DNA of 64,000 bases from the NCBI GenBank assembly GCA_907165275.2, contig OU015660.1, positions 5,768,501 through 5,832,500 of the forward strand, in the 5' to 3' direction. How positions within the stretch are numbered: position 1 is the first letter of the stretch; the number at the start of each line of letters is the position of its first letter. Made by a program: the position numbers and the translations under genes. Origin of the DNA: Zygaena filipendulae (lineage: Eukaryota > Arthropoda > Insecta > Lepidoptera > Zygaenidae). Below are positions 22,801 through 34,571 of the stretch, in pieces. Under the pieces are notes generated by a model. The model searched no databases, was not told the origin of the DNA, and worked only from the letters and a program-made list of their open reading frames with translations.

Positions 22801-25436
22801 CTCAATTTTAGGTAAAAATGTTCAATGTACAGAATCGCGGATTCTACTCTTTTATTATAGTACTATAGCTGTCCCCCGCGATTTCATCCGTGGTAGTTTT
22901 GGAGTTCCCGCGGGAATTACGGGAAAAAGTACTCTACGTCCTTCTTTGTACCCTTGACGAACAGTAGCTTACGGTGATTAGCTGTTCCCCGCGTTAATTC
23001 CGGAGTTCCTGCGGGAATTCCAGGATAAAAACTATCCTATCTTTTAAGTTGGACCATATCATAAATGGTTACAAAATTTTATCAAAATCCGTACAGTAGT
23101 TTTGGAGTCCATCGCGGACAAACAACGTGATTATACTACTATATATGGACATAGATAAGCAATAGTGTGTTAACCCACACTGGAGAAATTTTGAGTAAAT
23201 TAAAGTTTTAAAATTATAGCGCCATTTTGTGCCAACATTTTTTATGTTCAATATTTAGTTACATATTTAAACAATGTCATAAGGTAAACACGTAACTAAA
23301 AAACGATCTCTAACTCTCAATTAATCGTTCTGAATCAATAACTTTGTTTTGTGGGTCAACATGTTATTGCTTATCTGCGTCCATATATACTACTAGCTGT
23401 CCCCCGCGATTTCATCCGCGGTAATTTCGGAGTTCCCTCGGGAATTCCGGGAAAAAAGTGCTGTAGTTTACGGTGATAAGCAGTTCCCCGCATTAATTCC
23501 GGAGTTCCCTCGGGAATTCCGGGGCTTTTAAGTTGGACCATATTATAAATGGTTACAAAATTTTATCAAAATCCGTTCAGTAGTTTCGGAGTCCATCGCG
23601 GACAAACAACGTGACACGTGATTTATATATATATAAAGATAGACTATGAACTACTATAATAGTTACTGAATTTTTTTTTGTAGAGGGTGCTGAAACAGAA
23701 GTAATCCAATGTAATAAAGATGGCAAAAACAACGGATTAGTAGATGTTCAGCAAATATTTCCTGCTAAATGTGATTGGTCCCCTGTTAATCCTAACTCAT
23801 GTGCAAAAAAAACTCTATTTGAAAACAGTGTAAGTATGATAGTTAATAGTGTTTCAAAGTATTTTTTTCTTGATGACAAACAATTTGTCTTTCCAGGATA
23901 ATGATAAAAATGACCATAATCAAGCGAATTTCACTACACATATTGATGAAGCACAATTTTTCAATAGTCTTAGGCTGCAGAAAATTTCCAGTAAAGGAAC
24001 ATCATTGAAAAAGCAATCCGATAAGCCCAAGAGTAATCAAATTGTAAGCAAATGGAAGATCACATCTAATTCTTTAGACAATTACGAAGCAATTGTCAAT
24101 ATAGGGGAAAAGCAAAGTGATCATCTAGCCTACTTAAATTCTACTAAAGAAAATAGAGTAGAACCAAAATCTGTAAAAACACTAATTGGTGTTGAGGACA
24201 ATATATTGAAAAATAAACTGGCCCAAGAAAAAGGCGTTTGTAATAAAGAGTCAGACTGCAATGAATGTTATTCAGACAATGAACACAGCAAATACGGAAA
24301 TTGTAATGTTGAAAAGAATGGTAATAATGAGAAGGGTGTGAATTGTGAGGACGAAAATGTGTCTGATGAGAATAACAATTTGGAACGGGTGATTAAAAAG
24401 ACTGTTTATGGAATAAAAGAAGCATATCTTCGTGTGCACGAGTTTTGGTAAGAATTTATCGTGTTGTGTTTATTTGAGTGTTGTTACATGGGACATTTAA
24501 AAAAAAAAATTACTTCCCGCCGACACGCGCTATAACAAAGCGTAAACTAGATTTCTGTTAACTTGCGTTTTCACAATACCTTTTGTAATTTTTTCAGTGA
24601 GAAAACTTGCGAAGAGTTAAATTGTCCCGTAGTCAGTGACGACAAGAAAAAAGAAATACAAGAAAAAGCAACCGCGGCATATATTAATATAACCAATTTG
24701 TGCAGTTCTTTGAAAGGGTAAGTTCCGCCATACTCGGAAGTTACCGCGGGTGAAACCGCGGGGGACAGCTAGTCTGTGATAAAACGAAATATTTATTTTT
24801 TAAACTTAATTTCTTTTTACAGCATAAATGAGCGAGAAACAAGTGGGCAGAATCGTGATATTGGAAACACTGCGATCGTTTTGAACAAAATTGGTGAGGA
24901 GCATAGCACCGAGCTTATTGAATATAGGTAAGTGGATTTTCGTTATAATTTTAACTACTTATTTAAACGATGACTTAAAACATACGATGAATACGCTGTT
25001 CGTTTGCGAAAGAATTGGTCTGAGTAGACATTTACAGGTGTAAATAATAATTACTAGTTTTTTCCCGCGGTTACACCCGCGTGAGTGTCAGAACTCCCAC
25101 GGGAACTCGAAAAGGTAGGTACTCAAGTTGGACCAAGCAAGAATCAACATCTCGAAGATTAACATCGTGTCACGAAATTTTTTTATATTAATACATAAGA
25201 TATAAGGATGATACATTAAATCAGGGTCTTTAAACTCTGAGGACATGGCGGCAATTTAGTTTAGGCGCTGTATAGAAGTTCAAAGTCTGTGCAAAAAAAA
25301 TTCAAATTAAAGCTAATCAAAGAAAATGTGTAATAAAGTGTTTTTTTTATATTTCAGAGATATCGTCACTAAATTCGAAAATCAGGGGAATCTACTACTT
25401 GAATCGTTAAGTCTTATTTTAGATGCCATAAATTAA
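16853..25436 (+). CDS. SWT1: SWT1-like protein (WW, degenerate PIN, C-terminal helical domain)
   Basis: In yeast and mammals SWT1 is a nuclear PIN-type endoribonuclease that removes faulty mRNPs near the pore. Fourteen exons join in phase to 1,222 residues: 16853-17020, 17175-17832, 18474-18616, 19578-19728, 19951-20106, 20553-20638, 20809-21874, 21956-22035, 22360-22519, 23684-23829, 23897-24447, 24598-24717, 24823-24927, 25358-25436. The WW domain spans about residues 24-54 with W26 and W50. The PIN-like region is about 345-490: WYIVAGFDVLL, LMVPEAVRSTIQ and YHVILLCSKKEK sit where active PINs have VLDTNVLL, the E-bearing helix and LLTNDKNL. The later motif RPPPWTL (about 771) matches the conserved PPWTL of the SWT1 C-terminal domain. 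The catalytic acids look lost, so nuclease activity is doubtful. Long Asn/Lys-rich linkers and repeats in several introns are present. Confidence 0.82.
18878..18942. repeat. Hairpin palindrome in SWT1 intron 3
   Basis: ACACTGTTGGTCTAGT is followed about 33 bp later by its complement ACTAGACCAACAGTGT. A small foldback or MITE relic. Confidence 0.6.
19019..19446 (+). repeat. Interspersed repeat copies in SWT1 intron 3
   Basis: Three partial copies (starting near 19020, 19201 and 19279), each with a CCCGCG head, GGAGTTCCCGCGGGAATTCC core, AAAACTATCCTATCTTTTAAG and TTTCGGAGTCC.TCGCGGACAAAC. Two end in the sequence ACAACGTGACACGTGATT. Confidence 0.75.
22562..23130 (+). repeat. Interspersed repeat copies in SWT1 intron 9
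   Basis: The best-preserved long-subtype copy runs from 22562 (CAACTAGCTTTGCCCCGCGG) to about 22862. It is followed at once by short-subtype copies to 23130 that end ACAACGTGATTATACTAC, the point where the 23146 MITE is inserted. Confidence 0.8.
23146..23383. mobile_element. MITE family TGGACATAGATAAGCAATA, copy 1
   Basis: 238 bp with imperfect terminal inverted repeats TGGACATAGATAAGCAATA and TATTGCTTATCTGCGTCCA, flanked by TATA on each side. Copies 2 and 3 are at 25453 and 42399. No coding sequence. It sits in SWT1 intron 9. Confidence 0.85.
23390..23640 (+). repeat. Interspersed repeat copy after MITE copy 1
   Basis: Starts ACTAGCTGTCCCCCGCGATTTC at about 23392 and ends in ACAACGTGACACGTGATTTATATATATA. 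Short-subtype copy in SWT1 intron 9. Confidence 0.75.
24728..24775 (-). repeat. Fragment of interspersed repeat in SWT1 intron 12
   Basis: Head of a minus-orientation copy: GAAGTTACCGCGGGTGAAACC then GCGGGGGACAGCTAGT. The copy begins only 10 bp after the splice donor. Confidence 0.7.
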
Positions 25437-25452
25437 AATAATCTTTGAGATT

Positions 25453-25689
25453 TGGACATAGATAAGCAATAGTATGTTAACCCACACTGGAGAAATTTTG
25501 AGTAAATTAAAATTTTTAAACTATAGCGCCATTTTGTTTCAACATTTTTATGTTCAATATTTAGTTACATATTTAAACAATGTAATAAGCTAAACACATA
25601 ATTAAAAAACGCTCTCTAACTCTCAATAAATCGTTCTGAATCAATAACTTCGTTTTGTGGGTTAGCATGTTATTGCTTATTTGCGTCCA
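25453..25689. mobile_element. MITE family TGGACATAGATAAGCAATA, copy 2
   Basis: 237 bp, same termini and interior as 23146-23383 with scattered changes. It starts 17 bp after the SWT1 stop codon and so forms the first part of its 3' UTR. Confidence 0.85.
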
Positions 25690-26640
25690 TTTATCTTATT
25701 TTACCTACATGAATGTTGGACAGCATCTAAATTCTAAAGGTATGTCTGTACTTTATACACTGAAGATACTTAGTTACTTAAATATTATTTTTCAATAATT
25801 GTTTTGGTTTTTCATTGTTGCCCAAAATTACGCAGCCTAAGGAACGCAGGAAACGAAGAGAACATGGAAGTCGCATTTTGCACTTGGTAGGCTCTAACAA
25901 TACCGTGTAAGATTGAATACTATTTTTCCTTTATTTATTGATATTTTTATTGGTTACACATTGTAAGCATGAACTATCGAGGGTTTGAATACGTTCCTTG
26001 TGACCCTGCACCTGTATGTAAACGGTATTAAAGTAGGTATATCGAACTCTAAAGTTTTACAGAATAAGGTCGAGTTTTAATTGTTCGTACATAGTAGATG
26101 ATCACTGCTGTATCGTTTTGTTATTGTGTTACAAAGGCGCGAGTGGATTGTATGAATAGCTGTTACCTATATTCTCTTCGTTCTCTGAAGGGATGCTTCT
26201 GGTTTTTCTGCAGGTTCTATTTTAATAGTTATAAATGACAACGATTGACTATCATAATTACCTACAAATGCACTTTTCTGTGGGTAACTTTTTTGAGTAA
26301 ATCTATGACTCAAGATTTGTGTTCAAGCTACCTACTTCCTTATTAAACCAGTACTTAACTCCATAAGAGCATTTATTTTCTTACTAGAAATAGTAACATT
26401 TATACTCAGTAAAACAATAGAAGTTATAGGTACTATATAAAAATTATTCATTTTATTGTAAAAAGATAAATAATAAATGATTCTGTCTTGATCATATTAT
26501 TATAAGTGTATATAGTAGTGTTAAAGATTTAATTAGTATGAATAATGTGACTCATATCATAAGCTTGTTGAGTAATTGAAATTTTATTGTTGTATGCATT
26601 GTTCTGTATGAAACATAAAATGACAAAAATGTATATGTGA
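25690..26640. other. SWT1 3' flank, no gene recognised
   Basis: AT-rich sequence with no gene recognised. Nothing beyond short runs of low complexity was seen. Confidence 0.4.
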
Positions 26641-26880
26641 GAAATAAAACTAAAATTATAGATGCTCCACAACACTGTAAAAAACTAAAATGGAAATGGA
26701 CTGGTCATGTTGCACGTATGATAGATGGCCACAAAAGGTAACCAATTGGAAAGGGTCATCAGAAAGGAGAAAAAGAGGTCGACCAACGGAGAGGTGGCTC
26801 GACGAAATACTGAAAACAGTGAGAAATGACTGGATGGAAATAAGGTCTTTACTCTGAAGAGAGATCCCTTAAGTGATTTG
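26641..26880 (+). pseudogene. LINE reverse transcriptase C-terminal remnant
   Basis: The plus strand reads KLKWKWTGHVARMIDGHK and then, after a shift, RRKRGRPTERWLDEILKTV.NDWM. This is the typical C-terminal end of insect LINE pol proteins (L-x-W-x-G-H-x-A-R then GRP..RW). A frameshift or stop lies between the two parts, so it is a dead fragment. The LINE clade is not certain. Confidence 0.7.
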
Positions 26881-27224
26881 TTTTGCATGTAGTATTTTTT
26901 TTACGCGTTTATAAATCATAAACGTGTAAATATAAAAATATAATTATGAATTATAATTACAATAATAAAAAGTCAACACCAGTTAAAATCATTTAATTCT
27001 TGTTGAATTTTTATTGCTGTAAGTAATTTATTTTAAATTCTCGAATTGTATTAAATATCAAAGTATGTAATTTTATTAACGGATAAATAAGGCTTTAATT
27101 TTAATAAGGCATTGTTCTACAAAAAAACGTATAGATTGGATCTAGAACGGATTATTTTTTTTATATTGAATATAGTGTATTTTAAATACACGTAAACGTT
27201 TTGATTTTAAGTTTAGTTTATATA

Positions 27225-27545
27225 ATGTCCCTTTTGCTGCTGCTCACGCGAAACCACACCATTCCGCCCCGGCAAAAGTCTATCCATATTGGCCCATTGC
27301 GACGGCCGATTGCTTTGATACGACTATGCAAGTAGCGGGAGAATCTTCCCGCCGGGCGAGGTGGTATGCCCGGGGAACCGCGGCTCCGACTGTAGATCGT
27401 CGGAGGTCGTATACATATATGCAGCGCAGTGTGAAAACTTCGTTAGCGCGATTCAGGACTTCCATATAGTCAGTACTCGTCGCTTCGTTGTAGTTCGTGG
27501 CTTGTGGCGTAGGGGTCGCCACACTAGTATCTACTGTTACTTTTA
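27225..27545. other. GC-rich island of unknown nature
   Basis: About 320 bp much richer in GC than its surroundings. On the plus strand a frame is open from about 27250 to a TAG near 27470 (it includes AKVYPYWPIATADCFDTT); on the minus strand another frame is open over 27522-27280. Neither resembles a family I know, and no good splice acceptor precedes the plus-strand frame. It could be a lost exon, an element fragment or an RNA gene. Confidence 0.3.
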
Positions 27546-27591
27546 TACATGAACCAATTAAACTAATTGGTCCATGCCTTTATACTACACG

Positions 27592-28150
27592 ACTAGCTGT
27601 TCCCCCGCGGTTTCGACCGCGGTAATTTCGGAGTTCCCGCGTTAATTCCGAGATAAGAAGTACCCTATGACACTTAGGAGGAGATTCACCCGCGTGTGTT
27701 TCGGAATTCCCGCGGGAACTCCAAAGTAGCCTAATTTAATCCTTATAGGTAACATCAGCTAATTAGCAGTGAAAGTCCCGTCCAAATCGGTTCAACCGTT
27801 ACGGAGATTCACCCGCGTGCGTTACGGAATTCCCGCAGGAACTCCAAACTTCTTTTATATAAACCTGGTCCTGACAAGAGCGCGAACACATAAAAAAGAA
27901 TTATCCAATTTGGTGCAGTCGTTTGGAAGTTATGCGGTCAATAGCATTGTGCGATTTATTTTCATTTATATACATAGTTTATTTCGGAGATCCCGCGGGA
28001 ATTCCGGGTTACAATATAGCCTATGTTACTCAGGAATAATGTAGCATTCTTATGGTGAAAGAATTTTTAAAATCGGTCCATTAGTTTTTGAATTAAATCT
28101 TAACAAACAGAAAAAAACAAATCTTTCCTCTTTATAATATTAGTATAGAT
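27592..28150 (+). repeat. Interspersed repeat copies, intergenic
   Basis: Three or four partial copies in the same direction from GACTAGCTGTTCCCCCGCGG at 27592, with GGAGATTCACCCGCGTG repeated at 27679 and about 27806, and the tail ATCTTTCCTCTTTATAATATTAGTATAG near 28120-28146. Confidence 0.7.
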
Positions 28151-28544
28151 TACTATAGATAAAACGAATATTCGGCGTTATCTCTTACATTCTTTATAAG
28201 AATGAGATAACGCGAATAATCGCGTATGAGAAGAATACAGAAGATGAACGAGAGAAGTAACGAATATTTTGAAAACATTTAAAAAAATATAGATGTTTAT
28301 TGTTTACTTACGTAAATACTTACGCCTCAAAATTCCAAACCAGTGAAAATTTTATTGAAAATTTTATTTTATTTTATTTTGTTGCGACACGCTGGTTGTG
28401 CTTGTTTATGTTATTTCATATATTAACGATTGTCGTAACAAATAAAGTTTATTTCATTTCATTTTCATTTCATTTCAAAAAATTTAATTTTCTGGTTTGG
28501 AACTTTTTAAAAAAGCACTTTAGTATAAGGATGTAAAAAGTACT

Positions 28545-28770
28545 CTCTTTGTACCCTTGACGGCCCTCACAGTAGTTTATGGTGATTAGCTGTATTAATT
28601 CCCGCATTAATTCCAGAGTTCCCGAGGAAATTCCGGGATAAAAACTATCCTATCTTTTAAGTTGGACCATATTATAAACGGTTACAAAATTTTATCAAAA
28701 TCCGTTCAGTAGTTTCGGAGTCCATCGCGGACAAACAACGTGACACGTGATTTATATATATTAGATAGAT
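28545..28770 (+). repeat. Interspersed repeat copy, intergenic
   Basis: Short-subtype copy lacking a clean head, with GAGTTCCCGAGGAAATTCC, AAAACTATCCTATC and ACAACGTGACACGTGATTTATATATATT tail. A (TTTCA)n-like run precedes it near 28450. Confidence 0.7.
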
Positions 28771-29731
28771 TAGATTATAAATAAAATATAAGGATAGGAA
28801 GAAAAGAGTAGGTATAAATGAGCAATTAACCGGTATTCTGGCTATTTATGGGTATCGGGTTTTTAATAGTATCTAGTATCTACCCAAACTATTATTATGA
28901 GCGCATTTGATATAAGAGTACCTACAGTATTATAATATCTGTGATATAAGAAACACGAAGGTAAAGTTTTCAATATTATTATATTAGTGATTTTATTACA
29001 AAATATAATCTCTCGTAGTCGTAAGACAACACATGAACACAATAAAATACGTCTTTAGTCCTTACAAGATAGGTAGATATAATTAATTAATTAGACTCAG
29101 GTAGGTTAAATGTAGCTGCGGGTTTAAGTCATTGAGATAATAATAGTTAACAATGTATACAAAGAATATATGTACGTCATTGAATGTAACTATTATAAAT
29201 TTCGTTCGGAAAACCTTAAATCACTGAATTTAAGTTTTTCCGAACGTACATAATTTATTGTATGCATTTTACTTAGTTTTAAAAGAGATAAGTCATATTT
29301 TATTTGTTACTTCACACGCTATATCATATACCTACTACATAGATGGCACTGATGTGTGTTTTGATTAGTAGGTACTAGGTAAGTAGCAAATCGTTCGAGG
29401 GAAATTTACAATTAAAATTATGATACAATGATGTTACAGTAGAAAGTACTGAAAGTAGATACGCCATTGATGCTCGAATATGGCTCAGTAAAGCAGGTTT
29501 ATTAATTTTTTTTTTAACTTTGGCGGCGTTCATCATACGTACGTACTACGTACATGTATAGCCGCGAGAGCGTTTATCCATCTTGTTTGACCACGATGAC
29601 AGATTCGCGTTAGTACCCACATAATTTATTTACTTTTTGTTAATGAAGTCAATTAATACTTGTAACATCTTTGAATGAAGTAATATTATTTGTAGATTAA
29701 TTAATCGGTGGTATGACTAGATAATTCTAGA
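28771..29731. other. Intergenic stretch with one strong hairpin
   Basis: The only clear structure is a 44-bp near-perfect inverted repeat at 29203-29246, with CGTTCGGAAAA...TTTTTCCGAACG arms. On the minus strand this is just downstream of the small membrane protein gene and could act near its 3' end, or be a MITE relic. No gene seen. Confidence 0.45.
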
Positions 29732-30413
29732 CTATGAGAACCCTTTTCCATCCATCATCGCTTGAGCGCAGTACCTCGGAAACTGGACGACCATTAATAG
29801 GAAGTCCGTGAGACCCTGTAACCATAAAATATTTATAATTATTATTTAAATTACATAATATTGATTTTTTTGAAGTACAGAGACCGACCCTTTGTATTTT
29901 AGCTAATTGAATTTGAGAGCTTGGATCACCTATGACACTACACACAAGCGAACCAATTTAACTCACTACTATGTACCTACGTATTTATATAAGTTACTCT
30001 ATGGTACCTACTACAGACTGCCGGGTGTTTGCCCGTGTTATAGGACTCCATAGAAGGATTCGTACCTAGGTATAGAGTCAGCTAGTAGTGACGTCGCTAA
30101 TAGATAACGGTACCGCTCTCCTAGGAAACCGTGGCTACCTACCACTTCGTTGGGCAGAGCGTGGAGAGGCACGAAATTGGGAAGAGCGGATGTATCGCTT
30201 CTTTACGTAGTTTCGTTCTTTGGTTAGAATAATATGTCTAAATGAAATAAATCAATACCTAAACATAAAATATACACTTACACTTAGCTCAGTAATGCAG
30301 ACTGTGAATGGTATGAACAGGATGTAGAAGCCTGCCGCTATGCCAGCCACCCAGAATCCGATGAATATCAGCACGATGAACCATATTATTGAGAACACCA
30401 CGTTGCCCATGTC
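29732..30413 (-). CDS. Small multi-pass membrane protein, last two exons
   Basis: Minus-strand exons 30413-30282 and 29815-29732 join in phase and end at TAG. The 71 visible residues begin DMGNVVFSIIWFIVLIF, form one or two hydrophobic helices through GFWVAGIAAGFYILFIPF, and end LTDFLLMVVQFPRYCAQAMMDGKGFS. This resembles a small uncharacterised arthropod family with a W-rich double helix, a LLLPF/FIPF motif and a C-terminal FP..C segment; function is unknown. The upstream exon is spliced at TTTTCAG just before the Asp codon, so the 5' end lies to the right, beyond or interrupted by the giant element that begins 168 bp away. An internal start at the Met two codons in cannot be excluded. I did not find the upstream exon. 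Confidence 0.65.
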
Positions 30414-30572
30414 CTGAAAATAAATATAAACTTTTTTATCTACCTACTAGGGGCTGAAAGTTCTCTGTTCCGATGAATTACTACCACAGAGGTACGTAAG
30501 TCGAGTTTTGAAGCTTAAATACTTACACAACACCTTTCGTAAGGGCGAAATTGTAATGGACAAACTTTCAAT

Positions 30573-30580
30573 GTACCTAC
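30573..30580. repeat. 8-bp target duplication, left of giant element
   Basis: GTACCTAC, repeated at 54696-54703 immediately outside the right end. The sequence is a common word in this genome, so it is weaker evidence than a random 8-mer would be. Confidence 0.6.
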
Positions 30581-30604
30581 ACTGGGAAAAAAAAGGGTCG
30601 ATTT

Positions 30605-32640
30605 ATCGGCTATCCACAGCCGTGTAAACCCGGTACTACGGTTGCAGCCGCGTCAACACGGTAACATTTGCCGTGTGACGCTGAAACGGCTACGGTGGAC
30701 ACACGGCTAATTTGCACACGGTACTGCGGTTGCAGCCGTGTCAATCTTGTCAGCCGTGTCAATTTATCAGCCGTGTCTCAATTTTTCAACACGGCTATTA
30801 TCATACACGGCTAGATTTGCACACGGTACTGCGGTTGCAGCCGTGTCAATCTTGTCAGCCGTGTCAATTTATCAGCCGTGTCTCAATTTTTCAACACGGC
30901 TATTATCATACACGGCTAGATTTGCACACGGTACTGCGGTTGCAGCCGTGTCAATTTGTCAGCCGTGTAAATTTTTCAACACGGCTATAAGCAGACACGG
31001 CTAGATCAGACACACGGTTACAGCCAACATGGCTGGAGTAGCCGTGTGAAAGGGCTACCTCATCCATATCGACACGGCTAGTTCAGCCGTTTTCCTACCT
31101 AATGACACCGTTGGTTAAGCCGTGTGACGCGGTTTGATGTGACCGTGTGAACGGCTGTCTGAGCCATGTCAACGCGGCTGTTCCAGCCGTCTCCCTATGT
31201 TCATGCGCAGCTGGCGTAGCCGTGTGACGCGGTCTGAAGTGGCCGTGTAAAACGGTTGCCTCAACCACGTCAACATGGCTATCCCAGCCGTCTCGCTACG
31301 TCCTTACGCAGCTGGCGTAGCCGTGTGACGCGGTCTGGAGTGACCGTGTAAAACGGTTGCCTCAACCACGTCAACATGGCTATCCCAGCCGTCTCGCAAC
31401 GTCCCTACGCAGCTGGCTTAACCGTGTGACGCGGTCTGGAGTGGCCGTGTAAAACGATTGCCACAGCCACGTCAACATGGCTATCTCAGCCGTCTCGCTA
31501 CGTCCCTACGCAGCTGGCTTAGCCGTGTGACGCGGTCTGGAGTGGCCGTGTAAAACGGTTGCCTCAGCCACGTCAACATGGCTATCCTAGCCGTCTCGCA
31601 ACGTCCCTACGCAGCTGGCGTGGCCGTGTGACGCGGTCTGAAGTGGTCGTGTAAAACGGTTGCCTCAGCCACGTCAACATGGCTATCCCAGCCGTCTCCC
31701 TACGTCCCTACGCAGCTGGCGTAGCCGTGTGACGCGGTCTGAAGTGGCCGTGTAAAACGGTTGCCTCAACCACGTCAACATGGCTATCCCAGCCGTCTCG
31801 CTACGTCGTTACGCAGCTGGCGTAGCCGTGTGACGCGGTCTGGAGTGACAGTGTAAAACGGTTGCCTCAGCCACGTCAACATGGCTATCCCAGCCGTCTC
31901 CCTACGTCCCTACGCAGCTGGCGTAGCCGTGTGACGCGGTCTGAAGTGGTCGTGTAAAACGGTTGCCTCAGCCACGTCAACATGGCTATCCCAGCCGTCT
32001 CCCTACGTCCCTACGCAGCTGGCGTAGCCGTGTGACGCGGTCTGAAGTGGCCGTGTAAAACGGTTGCCTCAGCCACGTCAACATGGCTATCCCAGCCGTC
32101 TCCCTACGTCCCTACGCAGCTGGCGTAGCCGTGTGACGCGGTCTGAAGTGGCCGTGTAAAACGGTTGCCTCAGCCACGTCAACATGGCTATCCCAGCCGT
32201 CTCCCTACGTCCCTACGCAGCTGGCGTAGCCGTGTGACGCGGTCTGAAGTGGCCGTGTAAAACAGTTGCCTCAGCCACGTCAACATGGCTATCCCAGCCG
32301 TATTTACGCAGCTGGCGCAGCCATGTGACGCGGTTTGAAGTGGCCGTGTAAAACGGTTGCCTCAGTCACGTCAGCACGGCTATCCCAGCCGTCTTTCTAA
32401 GTCCCTATACAGCTGGTGGAGCCGGTGACGCGGTTGAGACAACCGTTTTGTACGGCTAGCGCACACCGCGTCACACGGCTCCGCCATCTGCGCATGGACG
32501 CAGGAGCACGGCTACCCCAGCCGTCCCTGTACGTCCCTACGCCGCTGGAGGAGCCGCGTAACACGGTTGAGGTCTCCGTTGCAAAACAGTGATCTCAGCT
32601 GCATCAATATGGCTACTTAGACCCTTTTCCTATGTGCACA
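30605..32640. repeat. Left subterminal tandem array of the giant element
   Basis: Outer part: three copies of a 105-bp unit (starts at 30716, 30821, 30926), each with ACACGGTACTGCGGTTGCAGC and several AGCCGTGT or ACACGGCT octamers facing each other. Inner part: about 13 copies of a 101-bp unit (for example from 31711, 31812 and 31913) with TAGCCGTGTGACGCGGTCTG, GCCGTGTAAAACGGTTGCC and TCAACATGGCTATCCCAGCC. The central copies are nearly identical and those at the edges diverge, as expected from unequal exchange. Confidence 0.93.
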
Positions 32641-33405
32641 ACATAAGAAAATGGCAATAATAAGTAGCCGTACTGACACGAATGTCTCAAGTTCACCAGC
32701 TGTATAGCATAAAGATAGAAGAGTCAGATATACTTGAACACCTGCGAAATAAAGCTGCAGTTGAATTATACAAGATAAACACTAAAAGAATACAAGAAAT
32801 CTCTTAAAATTACTGATTTTCCTATTTGGTGAAGAATGATATGATTAGTAAATAATTAACATATTCATTTTAAGATACTGTTCATTTATTTTCCAAAATT
32901 ACTTAAATGGTTTCAAATTTATACAAATTCAAATAATTTATTCAATACACAATTTTAATCCAATTTTTAAATTTATAGACAATTCTAATCCAATTATATT
33001 TCCTGTACACAAGAAGATTTAGTAAACATGGATCAAATTTAATGAAACTGTACTAGAGGATCTCGTTGTCAAACCTGCAGGACGCTGTGGTACGTTAGTT
33101 TTATTAGCTGATGCGTTTCTAAGTCACACTAACTTAAAGACGTCCTGCCGGTTTTCCAAAGCTTGACAAGCGTGTGCCGTGTGGGCCCACATAACTTTGC
33201 CTTTCAAAAAAATATTTGTAAAAAACAGAAACGAATAAAAAAAACTAGCTACAGCTGTGAACTCCATTAACCATTTAATTACTACAAACAATATAATATG
33301 GACCACTTAGAAAAAACTTAAGGTACCCAATTATCTATCCTCTCATAATTACATATTATATCATCCACAGCTTCGCTCAATTCAGATTTGATGAATCACC
33401 TATAT

Positions 33406-33611
33406 CAAGGATCATATAGACTGGATTAGCTAATTTTTATTTTTCAAAAATATTGAATAATATAAATTTGCAGTAGAAACGTCTGTAGTCTTATTGTTTT
33501 ACTTTCAAAGGCTCGGGCTATAATGTCAGCGCCTTCTAGATTTAATAAATGAACTAGTTTTCCGCGGTTGCTCTACTATGGCGATTGCTAATCCAGTCTA
33601 TATGATCCTTG
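33406..33611. mobile_element. MITE with CAAGGATCATATAGACTGG termini
   Basis: 206 bp; about 25 bp of inverted terminus (CAAGGATCATATAGACTGG then ATTAGC) matched on the right end. The interior has no coding sequence. Confidence 0.7.
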
Positions 33612-34371
33612 CCTGTATGAAATGGTTGTTATTACAAACTGTAACTTAATAGATACTTAATAGATATTTGAAACTATCCTGGGGCCTTTTTGTCTAACAC
33701 AATCGCAAAGAAATTGGCAGTTCAGTTATAGAATCTAGGTATGCATTTTGACAGCTTACTTGTCAAATAGAACCCGATATTGATAACGATTGGATGCTGA
33801 TTGCTTGAGAATAAGGCCCCTGGTAGTGAATAATATTAACACTAATAACGGGATATTTAACATAATTTTAATAGTATAAGTTTGTGCACCTATCTGTTAT
33901 TTTATGGAAAAGAGATTAATAAAAAGAAAGATAAACACATGGGGTATCAGTATCATACACCGCTGTCGGGTTGCCTCGCAAAATCTTGTCGCAAGTAGGT
34001 ACCTATGACAGTCGTTTATTTCAAATAATTGGGTAACCACGACCAGCCTTTTGCTTATGAAGTAAATAAGTGCCATCGAAAAGAGACCGATCCGAAGAAC
34101 CGGAAAAGTATAGGTTGCCACCCCTCGTCTGCCGCAACTCGTGCACCTGGCAACCCAAGGGCGCTGGCATCCAACCCGTCAGCGGTATATGAATCACATT
34201 TGTAATATCAATTAATTTGTAAATAAACGAGATCAGAAAGTTTTGACAACAATTTATCTACATTTACTTACACAAGTTTTGTTTTGTATACGCATCGTGT
34301 GCTTGGTGGCATCAAAAGAAAGGAAAGTCGTAGGTAATCATTGATAATGATACATTATTTTATGTAAGTAT

Positions 34372-34517
34372 GTACAGTCAGCATCATTAATATATATATA
34401 CAGCCATCGAGTCAAAATGTGTAAACACCAACCTTATTGTCAGTGACATAGTGGTGTGTAGATATTTTTGAGCTCATGTTAACGTATATATATATATATT
34501 TATGACGCTGACCGTAC
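34372..34517. mobile_element. MITE with GTCAGC...GCTGAC termini
   Basis: Left GTACAGTCAGCATCATTAATATATATA pairs with right ATATATATTTATGACGCTGACCGTAC. No coding sequence. Confidence 0.65.
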
Positions 34518-34571
34518 ACTAATTGGTTGACTAAGGCTTTACTTTGCGGAAGTTCATATCATTGAACCGAC

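Noticed and set aside
30712..31004. Open frames in the left array with repeated CQPCQFISRVSIFQHG-like peptides
   Set aside because: They are translations of the 105-bp tandem repeat whose length is divisible by three; no gene signals.
30605..32640. CRISPR-like look of the regularly spaced repeats
   Set aside because: Units are tandem and homologous throughout, without unique spacers; this is a eukaryotic genome.
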